DNA from: UBA9676 sp036522155 | GTDB lineage: Bacteria; Actinomycetota; Actinomycetes; Streptosporangiales; Streptosporangiaceae | NCBI GenBank assembly: GCA_036522155.1 | Contig: DATDGI010000033.1 | Span: 1 to 41,159 of the forward strand | Length of the DNA: 41,159 nt | Direction: 5' to 3' | Shown: piece by piece, positions 1 through 6,893 of the stretch | Layout: each line of letters opens with the position of its first letter | How positions within the stretch are numbered: position 1 is the stretch's first letter | Position numbers and translations under genes: made by a program | Notes under the pieces: generated by a model | Told to the model about the DNA's origin: nothing | Seen by the model: only the letters and a program-made list of their open reading frames with translations | Databases searched by the model: none

Positions 1-306
1 CGTACGCCTCGGAGGTGATGATAGTGCTGGACAGCGTGGGCGTGCCGCCCAGGCCGACCTTGTTCTCGTCGGTCACAGCCCACACGCCGATCCGGTTGTC
101 GCCGGCGGTGAGGACGTCCAGCGAGCTGAGGAGGAACTCGGCCGGCGGGTTGGCGTACGCCTCGGAGGTGATGATGGTGCTGGACAGCGTGGGCGTGCCG
201 CCCAGGCCGACCTCGTTCTCGTGGGTCACGGCCCACACGCCGATGCGGTTGTCGCCCGAGCCGCCGAAGTCCAGCGAGCTGAGGAAGAACTCGGCGGGCG
301 GGTTCC
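1..306 (-). repeat. 153-bp in-frame tandem direct repeat
   Basis: Positions 1-153 and 154-306 are near-identical copies with a period of exactly 153 bp (51 codons), inside the secreted protein gene. Differences are scattered substitutions, mostly near each unit's end. Because the gene runs off the left edge, more copies may follow. Confidence 0.9.
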
Positions 307-1234
307 CGTCGGTCAGGGCCGGCTGCGGCGCGAGCGTGAGGTGTTTATCGAGCGTCAGGTACTTGAAGTGCGCGAACTTCACCGTGGGGTCGCCGGCGAC
401 CAGCTCCGCCTTGTCGAACGCCCATATCTCGGCCCCGTTGAACTGCGGCCCGGTGATGGAGAACTCGTCGGCGGTCACGTAGAAGTTGGTCCCGTCGATG
501 CCGATCCGTGGCTGGTCGCCGAAGCACGGGCAGCCGTTCCCGCCCAGGTCGGCGGTGTTGATGGCGTACTCGTTCCACAGCCCGCGCGGGTCCGTGCTGT
601 GCCGGACGGCGATGAGCAGCGACGAATGAGGGCCGGCACCCCCGCCGCTGAGGAACAGGATGGTCGCGAACCAGGTCTGGGTGGTGCTGTCATACCAGCA
701 GCGCGGGTCGCTGGTGAACTCCTGGCCGCCCACGTTGAACAGGTCGTTGATGTTGAACGGCCCGCGCAGGGAGTCCCCGTCCTTCTGGTAGACCCGGTAC
801 GCGGAGTTCACCGCCTCCAGCACGAAACCGTTGCCCTCGCACAGCCCCTGGTCCGGCGGCTCGAAGGTCTGCTCGTAGTTGGTGAACTGGCTGTCGCGGC
901 TGCTGACGCCGTTGAAGTTCTCCAGCGCGGCCGGGGTGGCGGCCGGCACGCCCCCGGCGGCTGCGGCGGCGCCGGGCACCGATTCGGTAGCCGAGAAATG
1001 CCCGGCCGGGAGCCGGCGGGCCCCGCGTGGCCGGACCTCGGCCGGTACCGAGCTGGGCGCGCGTGGATGGGCCCGGGGCAGGAGCTTGGTAACTCCCGCG
1101 GTGCCTGTGTAGTGGGTTACCGCTGGGGCCGGGCTGCCGCCGGCCACCGATGCTTGCGCTATCGCGGGCGCCAGTCCGGCGGCCACCGCCAGGCTGATGG
1201 CCGCACCCAGCCCGCCCAGACGAGTCAGTTTCAC
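1..1234 (-). CDS. Secreted protein with in-frame 51-residue tandem repeats (3' end off the left edge)
   Basis: The reading frame is open from a GTG at 1234 to the left edge, about 411 codons, so the C-terminus is missing. An AGGGGA ribosome-binding site lies just upstream. The N-terminus (VKLTRLGG, then a hydrophobic stretch ending in AIAQA) looks like a Sec signal peptide. A low-complexity Ala/Pro/Arg stretch follows, then a domain starting near ALENFNGVSSRDS with segments such as DPRCWYDSTTQTWFATI, LLIAVRHSTDPRGLW and QPRIGIDGTNFYVT. This rhythm resembles uncharacterised extracellular beta-propeller-like proteins of actinobacteria. The end carries two copies of a 51-residue unit containing PAEFLLSSLD, DNRIGVWAVT and LGGTPTLSSTIITSEAY. 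No catalytic motif was recognised. Function unknown; a secreted binding or propeller protein is the best guess. Signal peptide and frame are secure, fold is inferred. Confidence 0.75.
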   Translation of the reverse strand, partial: MKLTRLGGLGAAISLAVAAGLAPAIAQASVAGGSPAPAVTHYTGTAGVTKLLPRAHPRAPSSVPAEVRPRGARRLPAGHFSATESVPGAAAAAGGVPAATPAALENFNGVSSRDSQFTNYEQTFEPPDQGLCEGNGFVLEAVNSAYRVYQKDGDSLRGPFNINDLFNVGGQEFTSDPRCWYDSTTQTWFATILFLSGGGAGPHSSLLIAVRHSTDPRGLWNEYAINTADLGGNGCPCFGDQPRIGIDGTNFYVTADEFSITGPQFNGAEIWAFDKAELVAGDPTVKFAHFKYLTLDKHLTLAPQPALTDGNPPAEFFLSSLDFGGSGDNRIGVWAVTHENEVGLGGTPTLSSTIITSEAYANPPAEFLLSSLDVLTAGDNRIGVWAVTDENKVGLGGTPTLSSTIITSEAY

Positions 1235-1438
1235 CGAGTTCCCCTTTGAGCTCGCTCCCCCCGGCCCCGGTCAGGCCGGGCACAGTAGTAATGGCAACCT
1301 TTACACCCGGACCTTCCCGGATGTCACGCCTGAGCAAGTTCTTTACCTTTGGGATCTAAGCCCGTGATCGGAGGGTGATCCGGATGATCACTTACTGCGG
1401 GTGATTACCCCGATGATCTTCCGGTAGAAGATGGCGGG

Positions 1439-2629
1439 ATGGATTTCGACCTCTTCGCCGGCGCGGCCGCCGAGCTGCTGGCCGTGCCCTCGACCGCTGA
1501 CCGGCCGGCGGATCTCCGCCGGGCGCTGGAGATGGTGATTGATTTCGCCGGGCCGGGCTTCACGGTGGAGAGGTTCGAGTCAGCCGGCAAGCCGAGCGCG
1601 CTGCTCTACCGCGGCGCGGACCGGCCGGGCTTCCGGATCATCCTCAACGCCCACCTCGATGTGGTGCCGGCCGGGCCGGAGCAGTTCCGCCCACGCCGGG
1701 AAGCAGACCGGCTGTACGCGCGGGGCGCCCAGGACATGAAGGTGTCGGCGCTGGTGATGGCCCAGGTCTTCGGCGAGCTGGCCGGTGCTGTCCGGTACCC
1801 GCTGGGGCTGCAGCTGGTCACCGACGAGGAGGTCGGCGGGCGCGACGGCACGCTGCATCAGCTGGAGCAGGGGGTCACCGGAGAGTTCGTCCTCATCGGG
1901 GAATGCAGCGGGCTGCGGCTGGTGACCGACTCCAAGGGCCGGATCAACGCGAGGCTGCGCGCGAGCGGCCGGGGGGCCCACGGCGCCTACCCCTGGCTGG
2001 GCGACAATGCCCTCGTCAAGCTGCACCGCAGCCTGTCCCATGTGCTGGCCGCCTACCCGGTCCCGGCCGGGGAGGCCTGGCGGACCACGGTCAACCTGGC
2101 CCGGATCGAAACGGCCAACCAGGCCTTCAACCAGATACCGGACCACGCCGAGGCCTGGCTCGACATCCGCTTCCCGGCCGACGACCCGGACCTGAACGGC
2201 AAGACCGGGGCGGAGGTCACCGCCTACCTGGCGGGCTTTTGCGAACCCGGCGTCACGCCCGTCGTCGACAGCGCCGACCCGGCCCGCCACGCGGACGCGG
2301 ACCGCCCCGAGATGCGCCGGCTCCGGCAGGCCATCACCCGCCAGGGATACCGGCCCGACCTGCTGCGCAAGCACGGCGCGTCGGACGGCCGGTTCTACTA
2401 CCAGCGCGGCATCGACGCGGTCATCTTCGGCATCGGCGGCGATGGCCAGCACGGTCCCGCCGAGTACGCCGACATTCCGACGATCGCGCCTTATTACCGG
2501 GCGCTGACGGTATTCCTCCGCGATCCGGGCCCACTGCCACCGCCCGGGCCACCCCCGCCGAGTGGGCCACTTCCGCCGCCCGGGCCACCCCCGCCGCGCG
2601 GGCCGGATGGCGAGGCCCGCCGCGCCTGA
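1439..2629 (+). CDS. M20-family amidohydrolase/peptidase (ArgE/DapE-like)
   Basis: A 396-residue cytoplasmic metallo-hydrolase of the acetylornithine deacetylase / succinyl-diaminopimelate desuccinylase superfamily. The family uses two zinc ions to hydrolyse amide or peptide bonds. Visible metal and catalytic motifs in order: HLDVVPAGP (first His and catalytic Asp), GAQDMK (bridging Asp), TDEEVGG (catalytic Glu-Glu), IGECSG (Glu ligand) and, near the C-terminus, DGQHGPAEY (final His). Length fits the family up to about residue 362. A Pro-rich tail made of a 12-residue unit repeated twice is then added, probably disordered. The ATG at 1439 is preferred because homology begins at once and an AGAAG stretch lies upstream. 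It ends 4 bp before the convergent SHOCT gene. The real substrate cannot be told from sequence. Confidence 0.9.
   Translation: MDFDLFAGAAAELLAVPSTADRPADLRRALEMVIDFAGPGFTVERFESAGKPSALLYRGADRPGFRIILNAHLDVVPAGPEQFRPRREADRLYARGAQDMKVSALVMAQVFGELAGAVRYPLGLQLVTDEEVGGRDGTLHQLEQGVTGEFVLIGECSGLRLVTDSKGRINARLRASGRGAHGAYPWLGDNALVKLHRSLSHVLAAYPVPAGEAWRTTVNLARIETANQAFNQIPDHAEAWLDIRFPADDPDLNGKTGAEVTAYLAGFCEPGVTPVVDSADPARHADADRPEMRRLRQAITRQGYRPDLLRKHGASDGRFYYQRGIDAVIFGIGGDGQHGPAEYADIPTIAPYYRALTVFLRDPGPLPPPGPPPPSGPLPPPGPPPPRGPDGEARRA
2528..2599 (+). repeat. 36-bp tandem repeat coding for a Pro-rich tail
   Basis: Two in-frame 36-bp units (2528-2563 and 2564-2599) encode GPLPPPGPPPPS and GPLPPPGPPPPR at the C-terminus of the M20 protein, outside the catalytic fold. 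Confidence 0.85.
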
Positions 2630-2633
2630 CGGG

Positions 2634-3317
2634 TCACATCTCGGCCAGCAGTTTCGCCTTCTCGCGCTCGAACTCCTCGTCGGTAAGCGCACCGCTGTCA
2701 CGCAACTGGGCCAGCTTCGCGATCCGGTCGAGCGGATCGGAGCCGGGGCTGGCCTCGGCGGGCGCCACCGTGACGACGGGCGATTCCGGGAAGGCCAGCC
2801 CGGGGGACGCGGCCGGGTCCGGCGGGAACGCGGATATGACCGTGCCCGGGACCACCTGCGGGCCGCCCGCCTGACCGGGCGCGGGCAGGTGCGCGGTTTG
2901 CTTCCGGAGCCGTTTGCGCAGGCTGAGGATGACCGACAGGACCGCAAGCGCGAGGAAACAGACGCCCACGACCAGGCCGAACGACTTGGCCCCGGCCGGG
3001 GCGCTGGTGTCCAGCCGGATGGTGATCAGGCCCAGCCCGACCGCCACGCACACCGACGGCCAGAGCACTCCCCACAGACCCGCCCACAGCCAGCCGATCA
3101 CGGCGAGCAGGGGACCGAGGAAGAACACCGAGATGATGTAGAGGGCCTCGCCGCCACCGCACTTGGGCACCGGCCCGTAGGACACATAGCCGGTGCTTGA
3201 GCAGTTGCCGCTGATGGCCAGGTAGTGCGCGCCGTAACCGATCAGCGCCACGCCGAGCACCATCAGCGCCACCCCGAGCACGCGTTTCCCTGCGGACCGG
3301 CCTGGCGCCTTTGCCAT
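2634..3317 (-). CDS. SHOCT-domain membrane protein
   Basis: A 227-residue protein starting MAKAPGR. The ATG at 3317 is chosen because upstream codons give a non-membrane, shadow-like composition, whereas from here a hydrophobic helix follows at once. It has about four membrane segments (around residues 12-30, 50-72, 75-95, 100-122), a Pro/Gly-rich linker, and a C-terminal SHOCT domain (short helical oligomerisation motif) containing DPLDRIAKLAQLRDSGAL and DEEFEREKAKLLAEM. SHOCT tails are common on small bacterial membrane proteins and probably mediate oligomerisation. It diverges from the four-helix/XRE pair and converges with the M20 gene. Biological role unknown. Confidence 0.85.
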   Translation of the reverse strand: MAKAPGRSAGKRVLGVALMVLGVALIGYGAHYLAISGNCSSTGYVSYGPVPKCGGGEALYIISVFFLGPLLAVIGWLWAGLWGVLWPSVCVAVGLGLITIRLDTSAPAGAKSFGLVVGVCFLALAVLSVILSLRKRLRKQTAHLPAPGQAGGPQVVPGTVISAFPPDPAASPGLAFPESPVVTVAPAEASPGSDPLDRIAKLAQLRDSGALTDEEFEREKAKLLAEM

Positions 3318-3491
3318 GTCTATGCCCCCCCTGGCGTGATCTGGAGGAACCATATCCAGGGGGCAGACCGCCGGCAAGAAGCCACGGCACGATCCTGGCC
3401 CGCGGGCCACCGCACGGCCCTGGCCCGCGAGCCCCGCCCCGCGGCCGGGATCGGAGCCGGCCAGGAGCAGCGGGCCGTGGGCACCGCAGGC

Positions 3492-3553
3492 GTTAAGAAT
3501 ATTTGACATGAAGTTCGACTTGCTTTACATTGGCCGTGTCAAAGATTCTTAAC
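3492..3553. promoter_or_regulatory. 17-bp inverted repeat framing a promoter (probable operator)
   Basis: Left arm GTTAAGAATATTTGACA (3492-3508) and right arm TGTCAAAGATTCTTAAC (3537-3553) are reverse complements with one mismatch and 28 bp between them. The arms are AT-rich in a G+C-rich setting. The left arm ends with a -35 box, and the right arm ends 4 bp before the GTG of the membrane gene whose partner encodes an XRE repressor. An inner AAGT-TCG-ACTT palindrome lies within the spacer. Probable autoregulatory operator. Confidence 0.75.
3503..3531 (+). promoter_or_regulatory. Sigma-70-type promoter of the membrane protein/XRE pair
   Basis: A perfect -35 TTGACA at 3503-3508, a 17-bp spacer and a -10 TACATT at 3526-3531 place the transcription start near 3538, about 20 nt before the GTG at 3558. 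It lies inside the inverted repeat. Confidence 0.7.
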
Positions 3554-3557
3554 ATCG

Positions 3558-3992
3558 GTGGGTGACAGAGCGCTGTCCTACGAGGAGAAGGGCACCTGGG
3601 TGTACCTGGTGACCAGCGCGGGAGCCTACCTCGTCTATCTCGTGATCATCATCGGGCGGGTGCAGGACACTCCGGTCGCGCAGGTCTCGTACTTCTGGGT
3701 GCTGCTGTGGACGACGATCGCCTCGGTGGTCGCGACGACCGTGGGCCGGACCCTGGTGGAGACGGCCAGCCCGAGCGAGACCCGCCGGGGGGATGTCCGG
3801 GACAAGGAGATCCACCGGTTCGGCGAGTACGCCAGCCGCTGGTTCGTCATCGCCGGCGCGGCGGCGGGCTTTGGCATGGCCGTCGCGAAGCTGGACTACT
3901 TCTGGATCGCGAACGTCATCTACCTGGGTTTCGTGCTGTGGGCGGTGGGCGGATCCGTGGCCCGGCTGATCGCCTACCGGCGTGGGCTGTAG
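3558..3992 (+). CDS. Four-helix integral membrane protein paired with an XRE regulator
   Basis: A 144-residue protein (GTG start; N-terminus MGDRALSYEEKGTWVYL). It has four predicted membrane helices, around residues 13-32, 44-64, 93-111 and 116-136, with a charged loop (ETRRGDVRDKEIHRFGEYA) between helices 2 and 3. The arrangement with a tiny downstream XRE regulator 8 bp away is a recurrent two-gene unit in actinobacteria and firmicutes; the membrane partner resembles DUF2178-type proteins, but that assignment is tentative. It is the first gene after a strong promoter framed by an inverted repeat. Biochemical role unknown; a membrane component whose synthesis is controlled by its partner is inferred. 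Confidence 0.8.
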   Translation: MGDRALSYEEKGTWVYLVTSAGAYLVYLVIIIGRVQDTPVAQVSYFWVLLWTTIASVVATTVGRTLVETASPSETRRGDVRDKEIHRFGEYASRWFVIAGAAAGFGMAVAKLDYFWIANVIYLGFVLWAVGGSVARLIAYRRGL

Positions 3993-4000
3993 CGGCCGCC

Positions 4001-4225
4001 ATGACCAAGCCAACCAGGATCACCAACTCGATCCGCGCGCTGCGGTTCGCCGCCGGCGAGATGACGCAGGCGGAACTGGCACGGCAGATCGGGGTGACCC
4101 GGCAGACGATCATCGCCATCGAGCAGGGCCGCTACTCCCCGTCGCTGGAGATGGCCTTCCAGATCGCCCGGGTGTTCGGTGTCCCGCTCGACCGGGTCTT
4201 CCAGTACCCCGACGGCGATGCCTAA
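4001..4225 (+). CDS. Small XRE-family (HTH_3) transcriptional regulator
   Basis: A 74-residue protein that is almost entirely one lambda-repressor-like helix-turn-helix: MTQAELARQIGVTRQTIIAIEQGRYSPSLEMAF spans the five helices, and the recognition helix is around VTRQTIIAIEQ. The ending VPLDRVFQY is typical of the YgzD-like stand-alone XRE group. The ATG at 4001 follows the membrane protein stop by 8 bp, so both lie in one transcript. It very probably binds the inverted repeat at 3492-3553 and represses its own operon. The gene ends just before a strong terminator. Confidence 0.92.
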   Translation: MTKPTRITNSIRALRFAAGEMTQAELARQIGVTRQTIIAIEQGRYSPSLEMAFQIARVFGVPLDRVFQYPDGDA

Positions 4226-4233
4226 CGGCGGTG

Positions 4234-4268
4234 CCGGCGGCCCGCGCCGGGGTGACGCGGGCCGCCGG
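4234..4268. terminator. Bidirectional terminator hairpin
   Basis: A perfect 13-bp stem (CCGGCGGCCCGCG, 4234-4246; CGCGGGCCGCCGG, 4256-4268) with a 9-nt loop lies between the convergent XRE gene (ends 4225) and SHOCT gene (ends 4276). There is no U-tract, which is usual in actinobacteria. Confidence 0.75.
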
Positions 4269-4275
4269 TCCCCGG

Positions 4276-4683
4276 TCAGGCCGCGAGGACCTTGGCCTTC
4301 TCCCGCTCGAACTCATCGGCGGAGATGACCCCACGGTCGCGCAGGTCGGCCAGCTTGGCCAGCTGGTCGGCCGGGCTGGGCCCGCCGCCCGCCGCCGCCT
4401 GCTGGACGTAGGCACGGAATTCGGCGTCCTGCTGCTGGACCTGCCGGGCGGCCCGCTCATGCATGCTGCCACCCCGGGCAATCAGGTAGACCAGCACGCC
4501 GATGAGCGGAATGAACAGGACGAACAGGAACCACAGGGCCTTGGCCCCCCCCGAAAGATCGCGGCTGCGGAAGATGTCGATAAACACCATGATCAGGATC
4601 CAGATCCAGATCACCCACAGGAAGAACTCGAGCATCGTCCAGAACACGCTCAACAGCGGGTAGGACGAATCGGCGAGTGGCAT
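4276..4683 (-). CDS. PLDc_N/SHOCT-domain membrane protein
   Basis: A 135-residue protein with two membrane helices: residues about 14-38 (FWTMLEFFLWVIWIWILIMV) and 50-68 (LWFLFVLFIPLIGVLVYLIA). The motif R-D-L-S-G-G-A-K-A-L-W before the second helix is typical of the PLDc_N (phospholipase D N-terminal, Cls_N-like) membrane domain. A C-terminal SHOCT motif follows (DQLAKLADLRDRGVISADEF). No catalytic domain is present, so it is not itself a phospholipase. A GAGGAGG-like ribosome-binding site precedes the ATG at 4683. This combination is common and uncharacterised in actinobacteria. It lies downstream of cobT with a 145-bp gap, probably as a separate unit. Confidence 0.88.
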   Translation of the reverse strand: MPLADSSYPLLSVFWTMLEFFLWVIWIWILIMVFIDIFRSRDLSGGAKALWFLFVLFIPLIGVLVYLIARGGSMHERAARQVQQQDAEFRAYVQQAAAGGGPSPADQLAKLADLRDRGVISADEFEREKAKVLAA

Positions 4684-4828
4684 TCCTCCTCCTTCGCGCT
4701 TCGCGGCTACGCGCCGGGCGCCCAGGCGGCGCAGTCATTTGCCCGGGGCAGACACAACGCTTGCGCGCGCACGAAACACCGGCATCACCCGGCACGGGTG
4801 AGCCGGATGGCCCCTCGGGATCCCGGAG

Positions 4829-5905
4829 CTACTCCCCCGGCTCCAGCTTGTCGGCCACGCCCGCGGAGCCGAAGGTCGCCATCTCGGCCAGGATCTTGGC
4901 CGCGGCCTGCACCAGCGGTATCGCCAGGGTGGCGCCGCTGCCCTCGCCCAGCCGCATCTGCAGGTCGAGCAGCGGCTCGATGCCCAGGTGAGCGAGTGCG
5001 GCGGTGGCGCCGGGCTCGGCCGAACGGTGCCCGCCGATCAGGTAGCCACGCACGTCAGGGACGATCGCCGCCGCGGTCAGGGCGGCCGCGGCGGCGATCA
5101 CGCCGTCCACGAGGACCGGCAGCCGGTGCGCGGCGCCGCCCACGATGAAGCCGGTGAGGGCCGCGATTTCCAGCCCGCCGAGCCCGGCCAGGATGGCCAG
5201 CGGATCCGCGCCCGCCGGGATGCGCTGGCGGGCGCGGTCAACGACCTGCGTCTTGCGGGCCATGATGGCATCGTCGGCGCCGGCTCCACGGCCGGTGACC
5301 GCGGCGGCTGGCCGGCCGGTGAATATGGCGATGATCGCCGCCGAGGCGGTGGTGTTGCCGATGCCCATGTCGCCGGTCACCAGCATCCCGGCCCCCCGGC
5401 CAGCGGCCTCGGCGGCGATGTCCGTCCCCACGTCGAGGGCGTCGCGGGCCTCCGCCTCCGTCATCGCGGGCTCGACGGCAATGTTGCCGGTACCTGGGCG
5501 CACGGTACGCCGCAGCAGCGTGTGGGTGTCCCCCGGTATGGGCGTCGCGACGCCGACGTCGACGATGAGCACGTCCGCCCCGGTGTGCCGGGCCAGCACG
5601 TTGATCGCGGCTCCGCCCGCGCAGAAGTTGGCCACCATCTGCGCGGTGACCTCGCGCGGCCAGGCGGTGACGCCCTCGGCGGCCACCCCGTGGTCGGCCG
5701 CGAACACCGCGACGGTGACCGGTACTGGCACCGGCGGCGGGCAGCGGCCCGCTATGGCGCACAGCTGGATGCCCACGACTTCCAGCCGGCCCAGCGATCC
5801 CGGCGGCTTGGTCAGCTGGTCCTGCCGCGCCGCCGCGGTCGCGGCCGCGGCGGCATCGACGGGCTTGACGGCCGCGGCCGCCCGGTCAAAACTGCGCTCA
5901 CTCAT
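4829..5905 (-). CDS. cobT: Nicotinate-nucleotide--dimethylbenzimidazole phosphoribosyltransferase (CobT)
   Basis: A 358-residue cytoplasmic enzyme. It transfers phosphoribose from nicotinate mononucleotide to 5,6-dimethylbenzimidazole, giving alpha-ribazole phosphate for the lower ligand of cobalamin. Family landmarks: TKPPGSLGRLE near the N-terminus (base pocket), VFAADHGVAAEGV, GDMGIGNTTASAA (phosphate-binding loop), GLGGLEIAALTGFIVGGA, and RLGEGSGA near the C-terminus with the catalytic Glu. Length matches the family. It overlaps the cobC stop by 8 bp (ATGAGTGA), so translation is coupled. It is the last gene of the riboswitch-led operon. Confidence 0.97.
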   Translation of the reverse strand: MSERSFDRAAAAVKPVDAAAAATAAARQDQLTKPPGSLGRLEVVGIQLCAIAGRCPPPVPVPVTVAVFAADHGVAAEGVTAWPREVTAQMVANFCAGGAAINVLARHTGADVLIVDVGVATPIPGDTHTLLRRTVRPGTGNIAVEPAMTEAEARDALDVGTDIAAEAAGRGAGMLVTGDMGIGNTTASAAIIAIFTGRPAAAVTGRGAGADDAIMARKTQVVDRARQRIPAGADPLAILAGLGGLEIAALTGFIVGGAAHRLPVLVDGVIAAAAALTAAAIVPDVRGYLIGGHRSAEPGATAALAHLGIEPLLDLQMRLGEGSGATLAIPLVQAAAKILAEMATFGSAGVADKLEPGE

Positions 5906-6893
5906 TGCCCTGCCTCTCGCTGTGCCTCTTCGTGAACCCGGCTGGTTCGGCTGGACCGGCGGTCCGGTCCAGGGCTTCGGCCAGCCGGGCGATCCCGGCT
6001 TCGCCCGGCACCGCGATCCGCATGACGCCGGGCATGCCGAAGCTGGTGCAGTCGCGCACGACGATGCCGGCCGGTGCCAGCCGGGCTCTCAGGCCGGGTG
6101 CGTCCACCAGCAGCCAGCTGGCCTGTGACGGGCGCGGCTCCAGGCCGTGGCGGCGCAGCACCGTTTCCAGCTCGCCCCGCAGGGCCGCCACCTGACGCTG
6201 CCAGGACACCAGGTCGGCCAGGGCGATGAGCTCGGGCAGCATCTCGACCGCCAGCCCGTTGACCGCCCAGGCGGGCTGCCGCTCACGGCAGCGGAGCACG
6301 AAGCCGGGGTCCGCCAGCAGGTAGCCGAGCCGCAGGCCGGGACAGGCGAACAGCTTGGTCAGCGACCCGACGACCACCGGCCCGTCATCACCGCGGGTCC
6401 ACTGGCCCGTGGCCAGCGGGTAGAAGGCCTCGTCCCATACCGCGGGCCGGGCGCTGGCGTCGGCCAGGAGGCCGCTCGGGTTGTGCGGATTGGACTGCCA
6501 GCGCGGCCCGCCGCCGCGCGGGTACAGGCCGAAGTCCGGTTCCGCCACCGACCCGCCGATCTCGGCGGCGACCAGGGCGATGGCTTCCGCTCCGCCGTTG
6601 GTGAGCAGCAGCCGCTCCGGGGCCACGCCGATGGCGCCGGCGAGAGCGCGGGTGGCCCGGGCGGTACCGCCGGGGGTCGGATAGCGGCGGATGGCTGACA
6701 GGTGCCGGCCGGCCACCAGGACCGGATCGGGGGCCACCGGGTTGAGCGAGGCCGACAGGTCGAGAATGCCGTCAGCGCTGACCCCCAGCCAGGCCGCGAC
6801 GGCCGGGCCGTCGCCGCCGTGCGCGCCCGGGGGAGGCAGGCCGGCCATCGGGCCGTCACCGCCGTGCCCGCCCGCGGGAGGCAGGCCGGTCAC
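5898..6893 (-). CDS. cobC: CobC-type PLP-dependent aminotransferase-fold protein of cobalamin synthesis
   Basis: A 331-residue fold-type I PLP enzyme close to the histidinol-phosphate aminotransferase group, matching the actinobacterial CobC (Rv2231c) family. Relatives such as threonine-phosphate decarboxylase make the aminopropanol arm of cobalamin. Visible: LLLTNGGAEAIALVA (phosphate-binding region), NPHNPSG (Asn that contacts PLP), VWDEAFYPL (Asp for the pyridine N) and SLTKLFACPGLRLGYL with the Schiff-base Lys at residue 180. The GTG at 6893 overlaps the upstream cbiB stop (GTGA). The first 30 residues are a 15-residue Pro/Gly unit repeated twice, so an ATG at 6848 is a second possible start. 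The exact reaction is assigned from context. Confidence 0.9.
   Translation of the reverse strand: MTGLPPAGGHGGDGPMAGLPPPGAHGGDGPAVAAWLGVSADGILDLSASLNPVAPDPVLVAGRHLSAIRRYPTPGGTARATRALAGAIGVAPERLLLTNGGAEAIALVAAEIGGSVAEPDFGLYPRGGGPRWQSNPHNPSGLLADASARPAVWDEAFYPLATGQWTRGDDGPVVVGSLTKLFACPGLRLGYLLADPGFVLRCRERQPAWAVNGLAVEMLPELIALADLVSWQRQVAALRGELETVLRRHGLEPRPSQASWLLVDAPGLRARLAPAGIVVRDCTSFGMPGVMRIAVPGEAGIARLAEALDRTAGPAEPAGFTKRHSERQGNE
6804..6893 (-). repeat. 45-bp tandem repeat at the cobC start
   Basis: Two 45-bp units (6893-6849 and 6848-6804) encode MTGLPPAGGHGGDGP and MAGLPPPGAHGGDGP. Each begins with a potential start codon (GTG, then ATG). Confidence 0.85.

Noticed and set aside
1..306. CRISPR-like array
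   Set aside because: The repeats are 153 bp, contiguous and in frame with no spacers, so they are coding tandem repeats.
221..1249. Plus-strand frame of 342 codons at the left end
   Set aside because: Antisense to the secreted protein, whose signal peptide, ribosome-binding site and repeats are coherent on the minus strand.
1580..2947. Minus-strand frame of 455 codons over the M20 gene
   Set aside because: The M20 protein has all its metal motifs on the plus strand; this frame has no family features.
3318..3509. 64-residue N-terminal extension of the SHOCT protein beginning inside the inverted repeat
   Set aside because: The extension is not membrane-like and would start within the operator; the ATG at 3317 directly precedes the first helix.
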